Positions 13,021 to 19,018 of a stretch of DNA of 64,000 bases are shown in pieces. The DNA is from a virus: the IMG/VR virus record IMGVR_UViG_3300020183_000013, positions 62,001-126,000 of that record. One strand, 5' to 3'. The notes under the pieces are model-generated. The model did not search any database, was not told the origin of the DNA, and was given only the letters and a program-made list of their open reading frames with translations. The position numbers and the translations under genes were made by a program. The first letter of the stretch is position 1. Each line of letters opens with the position of its first letter.

Positions 13021-13932
13021 ATGCAAAACAAACACCTCGAACACCCCGAAGATACCATCCTCACGGGTGACCTTTCTGTTCTTGATTGGTTTACTGCTGC
13101 AGGATTCCTGAGTGTAAAGATTGATGGTGCCCCTGCAATTGTATGGGGTAAGAATCCTGCGAACGGTAAGTTCTTCGTTGGCACCAAAGCTGTGTTCAAC
13201 AAAGTAAAGATTCGTATTGCACACAATTATGAAGAAATTGATGCGTTCTATCAAGGTGAGGTTGCGTCTATTCTTCGTGCTTGTTTTGATTATCTGCCTC
13301 GCATCGATGGTATCATTCAAGGGGATTTTATTGGTTTTGGCGGTAGTGATGAGTATTGCCCCAACACGATTACTTACCAGTTTGGTGAAGTAGTAACTGA
13401 AGAGATCATTGTTGCACCTCACACTTACTACGTTGCAGAAAAGGATCTGCGGGATGCTGTAGCGTATCCGATGAACTTTATCATCACTGATACTCCCTGT
13501 GTGAAGTTTGTGAAACCTGATGTATACATTGCACACGGTCAAGAATCGTTCGCTGATGTAAAAGAAGTCTGTGGATTTGCTCGTCAAATGTCTACTCTTG
13601 CAACGTTTGTAACTGATAAGGAAGCACAGAAGATCAAGCAACAACTGAATGCCTGCATTCGTGCTGGTGAAGAAGTCAACCCTGAGGACTTTGATTGTGA
13701 TGCTAACCTGTTGCGTTTGTGGGCACTGGTGAAGTCGATTAAGGATGATTGTCTGTTCCTTTGTCGTAACAATGGGCCTGCAGCTTATCTGGGTTCTCCT
13801 CATAACGGCTATGAAAGAATTGACTCTGAGGGTTACGTAATGACCAATGAGTTTGGTATGTTCAAACTGGTGAATCGTGAGGTATTCTCTCACGCCAACT
13901 TCACCAACGGTCGATTTCAGTGTGCCACCTAA
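13021..13932 (+). CDS. Nucleotidyltransferase/ligase-like protein
   Basis: The protein (303 aa) shows the motifs of the covalent nucleotidyltransferase superfamily (ATP-dependent ligases and capping enzymes): KIDG at residues 33-36 within VKIDGAPAIVWG (motif I, Lys as the AMP acceptor), a GKFFVGTKAVFNK strand after it, IIQGDFIG near 98-105 (motif III-like), EGYV near 270 (motif IV) and FKLVN near 280 (motif V). A His-Leu-Glu-His-Pro-Glu-Asp sequence at the N terminus recurs in a phage family I recall with a KWDGAPA motif. Activity is unproven; DNA or RNA end joining is the inferred role. A TTG at 12991 is less likely than the ATG chosen. Confidence 0.6.
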   Translation: MQNKHLEHPEDTILTGDLSVLDWFTAAGFLSVKIDGAPAIVWGKNPANGKFFVGTKAVFNKVKIRIAHNYEEIDAFYQGEVASILRACFDYLPRIDGIIQGDFIGFGGSDEYCPNTITYQFGEVVTEEIIVAPHTYYVAEKDLRDAVAYPMNFIITDTPCVKFVKPDVYIAHGQESFADVKEVCGFARQMSTLATFVTDKEAQKIKQQLNACIRAGEEVNPEDFDCDANLLRLWALVKSIKDDCLFLCRNNGPAAYLGSPHNGYERIDSEGYVMTNEFGMFKLVNREVFSHANFTNGRFQCAT

Positions 13933-13937
13933 ACAAG

Positions 13938-13980
13938 TGCCACATCCTCCCTTGTGGAGGTCCTGGATTCGTGCCATACT
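13938..13980 (+). promoter_or_regulatory. Early promoter, TGCCAC box plus CATACT
   Basis: TGCCAC at 13938-13943 is 31 bp from CATACT at 13975-13980. A hairpin (CCTCC at 13946-13950 with GGAGG at 13956-13960) lies between, and the -10 context GATTCGTGCCATACT resembles the promoter at 13009. Confidence 0.55.
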
Positions 13981-14003
13981 ACGTTTGTTGCTGAGGGATT
14001 TCA

Positions 14004-14132
14004 ATGGATTTCGACACTGACTTCTGGGGTGAGATTCAAGATGCCCCTGGTGAAATCTTCGACATTCCAGAGTTCGATGACTCTGATGATTTCAACCTCA
14101 ATGAGTATTTGAACGCTTCCTACGATTACTGA
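14004..14132 (+). CDS. Very acidic small protein, 42 aa
   Basis: It begins MDFDTDFWGEIQDAPGEIFD and has 14 Asp/Glu in 42 residues with no Lys or Arg. It has its own promoter. The charge suggests DNA mimicry or binding to a basic partner; no family is recognised. Confidence 0.6.
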   Translation: MDFDTDFWGEIQDAPGEIFDIPEFDDSDDFNLNEYLNASYDY

Positions 14133-14136
14133 AACA

Positions 14137-14331
14137 ATGCAATTTCAAGTTACTGCAATCGAGTTTGATTTTGATGATGAGGATCTACATCCTGAGGAGA
14201 AATCTGACATCATCGAGGATACAGTAGGACACATCTGGGAAGCAGATGATGAAGATGATCTCATTGAAGAGATCACTTCGTGGACAGGTTGGTGCATCAA
14301 ATCCATTGATTATCGTCACGTTCTGATCTGA
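14137..14331 (+). CDS. Very acidic small protein, 64 aa
   Basis: It begins MQFQVTAIEFDFDDEDLHPE and continues with clustered Asp/Glu (EADDEDDLIEEITSWTGW). The strand-then-helix pattern is protein-like. It is co-transcribed with its acidic neighbours, 4 bp after the previous stop. The function is unknown. Confidence 0.65.
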   Translation: MQFQVTAIEFDFDDEDLHPEEKSDIIEDTVGHIWEADDEDDLIEEITSWTGWCIKSIDYRHVLI

Positions 14332-14333
14332 TT

Positions 14334-14516
14334 ATGTACCGCACTGAACTTCAAGACGCCTACATCAATCAGGTTCTTGATGATATGGACATCAAAGATG
14401 CAATGGCATTGTTGTTTGATTTTATGGATGCTGACCTTGATAAGTATAGTGAAAAGCAACTGATTGAAGAGATTAGTCACTTTTATCCCGAACTGGTGGA
14501 GGATGTGACAGACTGA
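14334..14516 (+). CDS. Acidic helical protein, 60 aa
   Basis: A helical acidic protein (YINQVLDDMDIKDAMALLFD, then ADLDKYSEKQLIEEISHFYP). It directly follows the 64-aa gene and precedes the next promoter module. Unknown function; with its two neighbours it forms a three-gene acidic cluster. Confidence 0.65.
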   Translation: MYRTELQDAYINQVLDDMDIKDAMALLFDFMDADLDKYSEKQLIEEISHFYPELVEDVTD

Positions 14517-14520
14517 CTAG

Positions 14521-14564
14521 TGGCACAAGGGGTCGCCACAGACCCCACCCTGACCCCTTATACT
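14521..14564 (+). promoter_or_regulatory. Early promoter, TGGCAC box, hairpin and TATACT
   Basis: TGGCAC at 14521-14526 is 32 bp from TATACT at 14559-14564, with the stem GGGGTC/GACCCC (14529-14534, 14541-14546) between. It is almost identical to the module at 11637-11680. Confidence 0.65.
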
Positions 14565-14587
14565 GATCTCAGTTCAGACAACCCCCG

Positions 14588-14827
14588 ATGATCGTCCAAC
14601 AGATCGGCAGCAACATGACCGAAGTGCAACTTGCCGATGGCACTTGTGTACTGGTCTCCTACACGACCCCCGTTGCTGCCCTTGTGCCTGGGAAGGGATG
14701 GATCCGCACTGCCCACAAGTGGAGCGCCACCACCACCAAGCACATTAACAAGTGGCTTGCCAAGAACTGCGGTGGCGCTGTTCAGACTGTGACACAATGG
14801 GAAGTGGATCAACTGCTCGCATTCTGA
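14588..14827 (+). CDS. Conserved hypothetical protein, 79 aa
   Basis: The sequence has LADGTCVLVSYTTPVAALVP, then a KWSATTTKHINKWL segment. This pattern (a YxTPVA strand followed by S.TT.KHIN.W) recurs in small proteins of cyanobacteria and phages, with no known function. Codon use is GC-rich, unlike the flanking phage genes. Confidence 0.7.
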   Translation: MIVQQIGSNMTEVQLADGTCVLVSYTTPVAALVPGKGWIRTAHKWSATTTKHINKWLAKNCGGAVQTVTQWEVDQLLAF

Positions 14828-14851
14828 CCTTTCCGACCCTGTAGAATCCTT

Positions 14852-15052
14852 ATGATCACCACCACCCGATTCCGCTTGATCCGCACCCCTCGCTTCCTTG
14901 CTCCTCTGTTCTACGCTGCCCTCGCTACCCGCCCCCGTGTCGGTGATGAGGCAGCGGCAGTGAGCATCGGTCCTGCCTACCTTGGCATCTACCGCACCCA
15001 TAACGGGTTTGAGGTTGTCTACGGCATCCTGAACGAACAGGAAGCACTCTGA
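14852..15052 (+). CDS. Hypothetical protein, 66 aa
   Basis: The N terminus is basic and hydrophobic (TTRFRLIRTPRFLAPLFYAA) and the remainder is a small beta pattern (AYLGIYRTHNGFEVVYGI). A TAGAAT at 14842-14847, only 4 bp before the ATG, may be its -10. It is GC-rich like its neighbours. The function is unknown. Confidence 0.6.
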   Translation: MITTTRFRLIRTPRFLAPLFYAALATRPRVGDEAAAVSIGPAYLGIYRTHNGFEVVYGILNEQEAL

Positions 15053-15108
15053 CCAATGGGAACTGCAGCGCCCTAAAGACTGCTTCAACCATCCTACCCC
15101 TTTCTGAA

Positions 15109-15240
15109 ATGACCCGCGACCTGGCTCTGTCCCTGCTCCGTCAAGGCACCAACGGCGACAGCATCCTTAAGATTCTGGAGACCATCGCCAACCCTAGCGA
15201 CGATAGCGCACAACCGACCGCCGAGCCCATCCAGTTCTGA
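15109..15240 (+). CDS. Hypothetical protein, 43 aa
   Basis: It starts MTRDLALSLLRQGTNGDSIL, a short helical motif of the LLRQGxxGxxIL type that I associate with small cyanobacterial and cyanophage proteins. It is GC-rich. A weak upstream box (TGACCA at 15050) is present without a convincing -10. Confidence 0.6.
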   Translation: MTRDLALSLLRQGTNGDSILKILETIANPSDDSAQPTAEPIQF

Positions 15241-15243
15241 CTC

Positions 15244-15286
15244 TGACCACTGGCCCCCTCGGATGATCCGCAGGGGGCCTTATACT
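15244..15286 (+). promoter_or_regulatory. Early promoter, TGACCA box, long hairpin and TATACT
   Basis: TGACCA at 15244-15249 is 31 bp from TATACT at 15281-15286. A strong stem fills the gap: GGCCCCC (15252-15258) pairs with GGGGGCC (15273-15279), with GGAT/ATCC extending inside. The stem ends 1 bp before the -10. Confidence 0.65.
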
Positions 15287-15309
15287 AAGGGGACCGAAGC
15301 AACTCACCG

Positions 15310-15828
15310 ATGAACACCGCCACCATCACCACCGCCCAGCAACAATACCTGGATGCCTTCGCCGCTCTGTATGAGGCAGCGGATGCTCTGAACGCCGGTG
15401 ATCCGATGTCCTATGCCCGTTCCCGTGAGATCCACCTTGCCTGCCTGCTGGGCCACACCGTTGCCGATACGTACAGCGGTGCTGATGCCTTCGAAGCGGA
15501 TGGCACCCCTGTAGAGTACAAAAGCACCATCGGCGCTCAGATCTCTGCGACCTACAACGGCATCAGCGTTCAACCGACCTGGGAAGAGCAGGAGGCCTAT
15601 CTGATCGACCATAAGATCGGATGCTACCCCCGCCACTATTACGCCCGCTATGAGGGTGCCCAGGTTGCTGAGGTTTGGGTTCTGGATTCTGATACGGTGC
15701 TCTCCCTGCTGCTCCCTAAGGCAGAACGCCAGTACGCCACCAAGCGCAACGGCAAGGCAAAGGATCCCCGCATCGGCGTCAGCATCTCCGCTGGTGAGAT
15801 CCGCAAACACGCCCGCCGCCTGGTCTGA
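15310..15828 (+). CDS. PD-(D/E)XK nuclease-like protein
   Basis: The protein (172 aa) has a likely nuclease core: a helix with Glu40 and His42 (SREIHLACLLGHTVADTY), then Asp59 in SGADAFEAD, and Glu69-Tyr70-Lys71 in TPVEYKST, which fits D-X(9)-E-X-K. This is the arrangement found in restriction-type nucleases. The C-terminal part is basic (ERQYATKRNGKAKDPR), suitable for DNA contact. Codon use is GC-rich and host-like. A role in host DNA breakdown or exclusion of other phages is inference. It has its own hairpin promoter. Confidence 0.5.
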   Translation: MNTATITTAQQQYLDAFAALYEAADALNAGDPMSYARSREIHLACLLGHTVADTYSGADAFEADGTPVEYKSTIGAQISATYNGISVQPTWEEQEAYLIDHKIGCYPRHYYARYEGAQVAEVWVLDSDTVLSLLLPKAERQYATKRNGKAKDPRIGVSISAGEIRKHARRLV

Positions 15829-15867
15829 TCCGTGCTACAATTCTTTCAGTCCAACCGACACCGACCA

Positions 15868-16053
15868 ATGGCACTCTACAACATCGCATCCGACCGCACG
15901 ACCCGCCAGACCATCTGGGTTAGCACCAACGTTGTGAAGGGTCGCCCCCAGATCAACTCCCACTCCTCCGCTGCTTATGCTCGGGAAGGGTTCGACGGAT
16001 TCACCGCCGCCGAACTGGCAGGACTTCACACCGACTACCGTGGGGTGGGGTGA
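15868..16053 (+). CDS. Hypothetical protein, 61 aa
   Basis: It begins MALYNIASDRTTRQTIWVST and ends in a helix (AAELAGLHTDYRGVG). A TACAAT at 15836-15841 in the context GATCCGTGCTACAAT probably is its -10. It is the last gene of the GC-rich cluster. Unknown function. Confidence 0.6.
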   Translation: MALYNIASDRTTRQTIWVSTNVVKGRPQINSHSSAAYAREGFDGFTAAELAGLHTDYRGVG

Positions 16054-16089
16054 CCCCCCTCCCATTCGTTCGGAGCATTCGTGAATGGC

Positions 16090-16150
16090 AGTTATGGGTA
16101 TAACGGCGGCGTTATGTCCGCCCGCCCTGCCGTTATAAAAACCCATAACT
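16090..16150. other. Large inverted repeat / hairpin at a region boundary
   Basis: AGTTATGGGT plus ATAACGGC (16090-16107) pairs with GCCGTTAT (16129-16136) and ACCCATAACT (16141-16150): an 18-bp stem broken only by a 4-nt AAAA bulge at 16137-16140. The loop of 21 nt contains a competing fold, since ATAACGGCGGCGTTAT (16100-16115) is itself an inverted repeat. No T run follows, so it is not a standard terminator. Confidence 0.8.
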
Positions 16151-16225
16151 ACCCTAACCTACAGAGGTGACAAAGAGCGTGAGAACTATAAGACATAAAA
16201 AAATTTTCCGTGGCCACAAGGACCT

Positions 16226-16378
16226 ATGAGACCCTTTTACTATACAAATAAGAAACAAAAACCTTATTGGAATTTCTGGAAGGTTGTACTTGCAGGATGG
16301 TTAATACGATATCCTAAGATAATCTGGGTGCCACTTGGGTTTCTTTTAGTTCTCATATATAATGCTGTGACAAGATAA
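16226..16378 (+). CDS. Small membrane protein, 50 aa
   Basis: Basic and aromatic N terminus (RPFYYTNKKQKPYWNFWK) followed by a largely hydrophobic region to the end (IIWVPLGFLLVLIYNAV), one or two membrane segments. The 171 bp before it hold the large hairpin and no gene. Unknown function. Confidence 0.6.
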   Translation: MRPFYYTNKKQKPYWNFWKVVLAGWLIRYPKIIWVPLGFLLVLIYNAVTR

Positions 16379-16383
16379 GGATT

Positions 16384-16581
16384 ATGGAAAAAATTTCCGG
16401 AGAAAAAATTTATCACATCTATGCTCAGGGAAAGTGCATCTACCATTCTTTGACGGAAGACGAGTTTCATACAACCTGGATCGCCCTCAAGCGCCTTGCA
16501 GAATTAGTGTCAGATCATTCGATACTTTCATACGAAGAAGTACTGACAAATAAGGCAATTGTCTTTGAGTCATCTCATTGA
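16384..16581 (+). CDS. Conserved cyanophage hypothetical protein, 65 aa
   Basis: KIYHIYAQGKCIYHSLTEDE followed by a helix (FHTTWIALKRLAELV) is a pattern I recognise from small conserved proteins of T4-like cyanophages. It directly follows the membrane protein, with a GGATT ribosome site. Function unknown. Confidence 0.75.
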   Translation: MEKISGEKIYHIYAQGKCIYHSLTEDEFHTTWIALKRLAELVSDHSILSYEEVLTNKAIVFESSH

Positions 16582-16629
16582 CAAGACATATATAAACTGA
16601 TAAAATTGAACTGAAACAAAAACAATCTT

Positions 16630-17397
16630 ATGGCAAAAGGATTTACAGTAAAAGCAGCATCTCCCAAACCAGCAGCAGAGCAATGGGACTATGAGGCTAT
16701 CAAAGAAAGAATGAAAGGAAAATCGATTGTTTTCTGTCTTCCTGGCAGAGGATGTTCGTTTATTTTTCTGAAGGCATTTGTACAACTTTGTTTTGATCTG
16801 GTACAAAACAATATGAGTATTCAGATTTCTCAGGATTACTCATCAATGGTAAACTTTGCACGTTGTAAAGTGCTTGGTGCAAATGTTCTCCGTGGTCCGA
16901 AGCAAATTCCTTGGGATGGTAAACTACAATATGATTATCAACTTTGGATTGATAGTGACATTGTATTCAACACTGAGAAGTTCTGGCAACTTTGTGATAT
17001 GGCTCTTTCTGCTGAAGGGGAAGAAAAAGAAATCGTTGCTGGATGGTATGCTACAGAAGATGGTCACACAACTTCAGTTGCTCATTGGTTGGAAGAAGAT
17101 GATTTCCGTAAGAACGGTGGTGTGATGAATCACGAAACCGTTGAATCAATTCAGAAGCGTCGTAAGCCATTTACCGTTGATTATACTGGATTTGGATGGG
17201 TTCTGATTAAGAACGGTGTCTTTGAAAATCTTGAGTATCCTTGGTTTGCTCCGAAGATGCAAGTATTTGAATCTGGTGCAGTTCAAGATATGTGTGGAGA
17301 AGATGTTTCATTCTGTCTCGATGCAAAAGAGACAGGATTTGAGATTTGGTGTGATCCACGTATTCGAGTAGGACACGAAAAGACTCGCGTAATCTAA
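16630..17397 (+). CDS. Glycosyltransferase-like protein
   Basis: The protein (255 aa) has GT-A features: a Rossmann-like start (KSIVFCLPGRG near residue 30), a DSD metal-binding motif in YQLWIDSDIVF at about 107-114, and later DYTGFGWVLIKNGVF and CGEDVSFCLDAKETGF, which place an acceptor-site Gly/Trp loop and a catalytic ED as in family-2-type enzymes. Such genes are common in T4-like cyanophages near the baseplate genes. Sugar addition to phage or host surface structures is the inferred role; donor and acceptor are unknown. Confidence 0.75.
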   Translation: MAKGFTVKAASPKPAAEQWDYEAIKERMKGKSIVFCLPGRGCSFIFLKAFVQLCFDLVQNNMSIQISQDYSSMVNFARCKVLGANVLRGPKQIPWDGKLQYDYQLWIDSDIVFNTEKFWQLCDMALSAEGEEKEIVAGWYATEDGHTTSVAHWLEEDDFRKNGGVMNHETVESIQKRRKPFTVDYTGFGWVLIKNGVFENLEYPWFAPKMQVFESGAVQDMCGEDVSFCLDAKETGFEIWCDPRIRVGHEKTRVI

Positions 17398-17540
17398 TGT
17401 TTAACATCCTCTACAAAGGACGTAAAATATATCAGAATCTCAGTTACGAGGAATGTACTGAGATTCTTGAAGAACTTTCTCAAGAGTTCTATCATAATAA
17501 AGACTTTGATGTATCTCAACTTGAATTGGAGGAAATTTAA
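17397..17540 (+). CDS. Hypothetical protein, 47 aa
   Basis: It begins MFNILYKGRKIYQNLSYEEC and ends in an acidic helix (VSQLELEEI). The ATG overlaps the glycosyltransferase stop (TAATG). The YKGRKIYxNLSxEEC pattern recurs in small phage proteins. Unknown function. Confidence 0.65.
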   Translation: MFNILYKGRKIYQNLSYEECTEILEELSQEFYHNKDFDVSQLELEEI

Positions 17541-17684
17541 ATGGCAAAACGGCCTTCGTTGAATGAACAAAAGATTGAATCTAAACCCAAATCAACTCGT
17601 CAGGGACTTGGGAAGCATACAAAATACGCTTCCAGTTCACGAAATGGTGCAAGGAAACGTTATAGAGGACAGGGAAAACCATAA
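17541..17684 (+). CDS. Very basic small protein, 47 aa
   Basis: Fourteen of 47 residues are Lys or Arg (SLNEQKIESKPKSTRQGLGK, then RNGARKRYRGQGKP), and there is almost no hydrophobic core. This suggests binding to nucleic acid, perhaps DNA packaged in the capsid. It is coupled on both sides. A similar peptide seems to be widely kept in cyanophages, from memory. Confidence 0.7.
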   Translation: MAKRPSLNEQKIESKPKSTRQGLGKHTKYASSSRNGARKRYRGQGKP

Positions 17685-18283
17685 TGTATCTCCTAGATTC
17701 TTCTGAAGAGTGGGATATCATTCACAATGAAGATCTTTGGGTTTATAATAAATTATTTCTAAGTCGGATTTTAGGATATAACTGTGGACCTTCGGGGATT
17801 CCAGTTCCTAAGTCCGACTTTTATATTGTGCGTCCCTCTTTTAACTTATTGGGTATGGGGCGTTTCTCTCGTAGAGAGTGGATAGAAAATCTCACAGACT
17901 CTTTGCATCCTTCTGAGTTCTGGTGTGAAATCTTTGAAGGTGATCATATAAGTGTTGATTACTGTCGGAAAAAGCCTGCTCTAACTGTAAAGGGATATAG
18001 GGAACCGGAAAGTCCTCTCTATAAGTGGACTAAGTGGGAAAAAATAGAAAACTTTATAGAATTTCCAAATATCTTAAATGATCTAAAAGGTAATTATGAG
18101 TGGATAAACTGTGAATTCATTGGTGGAAACTTGATTGAGGTACATTTTAGACGCAATCCTGACTTTCGTTATGGAAATAATGTTGCGATTCCTGTCTGGA
18201 ATGGCCAAAAAGTTTTGAATGATGGTAAATATAAGTATATTGAAGATTCAGATTATCTTCGAAAAGGATTTTTAGTTGATTAA
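17684..18283 (+). CDS. Conserved hypothetical protein, 199 aa
   Basis: The protein has SEEWDIIHNEDLWVYNKLFL near the start, then GIPVPKSDFYIVRPSFNLLG and later VHFRRNPDFRYGNN followed by a VPVW-like AIPVWNG. The VRPSFNLLGMGR segment recalls an ATP-grasp core, but the rest does not support a firm assignment. The ATG overlaps the previous stop (TAATG). Confidence 0.7.
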   Translation: MYLLDSSEEWDIIHNEDLWVYNKLFLSRILGYNCGPSGIPVPKSDFYIVRPSFNLLGMGRFSRREWIENLTDSLHPSEFWCEIFEGDHISVDYCRKKPALTVKGYREPESPLYKWTKWEKIENFIEFPNILNDLKGNYEWINCEFIGGNLIEVHFRRNPDFRYGNNVAIPVWNGQKVLNDGKYKYIEDSDYLRKGFLVD

Positions 18284-18334
18284 AGGGATAGAAACCCCTT
18301 AAAAAGTTCTGATTTTCACGAATCAGTAGCAAAA

Positions 18335-18589
18335 ATGACTAAAAAAGTTGATAAGGACCAAAATTTTATGATAAATCAGTGGGGAACCGAATATTTGGCA
18401 AGTGAATATGGGTGGGAAAGTAAGATTGGCAAGCAAAAAATGCTTCGTGAGATCGCAAATGACGATTTAACACCCAAAAAACACGATTTTTTCCATCAGA
18501 ACGAAATTCATTCACAAATTCGAAATGATGAAGACTATGATGACTGGGATTATGGGACTGAACCCCTCTATGAAGTCAAAAAACCCTAA
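18335..18589 (+). CDS. Hypothetical protein, 84 aa
   Basis: A polar, acidic-ended protein (GTEYLASEYGWESKIGKQKM, then NDEDYDDWDYGTEPLYEV). The 51-bp gap before it contains the small hairpin CTGATT-TTCACG-AATCAG. It lies just before the baseplate genes; a structural role is possible but not shown. Confidence 0.65.
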   Translation: MTKKVDKDQNFMINQWGTEYLASEYGWESKIGKQKMLREIANDDLTPKKHDFFHQNEIHSQIRNDEDYDDWDYGTEPLYEVKKP

Positions 18590-18597
18590 TAAATAAG
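18587..18597 (+). promoter_or_regulatory. Late promoter-like TAATAAATAAG before gp25
   Basis: A variant of the T4 late motif TATAAATA lies 20 bp upstream of gp25, at the point where the structural block begins. It would start the late baseplate transcript. Confidence 0.45.
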
Positions 18598-18616
18598 ATA
18601 GATTTATAGTATTTTT

Positions 18617-19018
18617 ATGCCTCTAGAGAGGGTAAGTAAGAGTTTTAAAGATTTAAGTATGACTTTCCAGGTCAGTCCTCTGACCTCGGACTTGATTGCT
18701 CTTAAAAATGAGAGTGCCATTGCTCGTTCAGTGCGTAATCTTGTTCTTACCCTACCTGGAGAGCGTTTTTTCAATGAAAATCTTGGTTCAAGAGTGAGTC
18801 GTTCATTATTTGAAAATATCGATGACATTACAGCATCGATTATTCAAGATGAAATCAGAAATACAATTGAAAATTATGAACCAAGAGTTAGATTGATTGG
18901 TGTGGATGTAAATCCAAATTTCGATGAAAATGAGTTTAACGTAACCATTCGTTATAGAATCATTGGCATTGATGTTTTACCGCAGCAATTATCATTCGCT
19001 CTACAGTCAACTCGATAA
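18617..19018 (+). CDS. 25: Baseplate wedge protein gp25
   Basis: The protein (133 aa; T4 gp25 is 132) is the baseplate wedge subunit with a lysozyme-like fold shared with GPW/type VI TssE proteins. The family core is visible: NESAIARSVRNLVLTLPGER, FFNENLGSRVSRSLFENID, and a C-terminal strand pair (FNVTIRYRIIG). gp25 starts the sheath-binding collar of the wedge together with gp6 and gp53. The stop directly abuts the gp6 ATG, so the two are co-translated. Confidence 0.95.
   Translation: MPLERVSKSFKDLSMTFQVSPLTSDLIALKNESAIARSVRNLVLTLPGERFFNENLGSRVSRSLFENIDDITASIIQDEIRNTIENYEPRVRLIGVDVNPNFDENEFNVTIRYRIIGIDVLPQQLSFALQSTR

Noticed and set aside
12883-14004. A 373-aa open frame on the minus strand
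   Set aside because: It is fully antisense to the ligase-like gene, whose motifs, ribosome spacing and promoter support the plus strand; the minus frame has no recognisable domain.
11918-15256. TGGCAC boxes as sigma54 (-24/-12) promoters
   Set aside because: No TGC(A) element follows at the required 5-bp spacing, and cyanobacteria are not known to have sigma54; a sigma70-type -10 lies 30-32 bp downstream instead.
14558-15810. Two long minus-strand frames (176 and 168 aa)
   Set aside because: They are side effects of GC-rich codon use in the plus-strand genes, which leaves few stop codons on the other strand. The predicted proteins are low-complexity Gly/Val/Arg without motifs.
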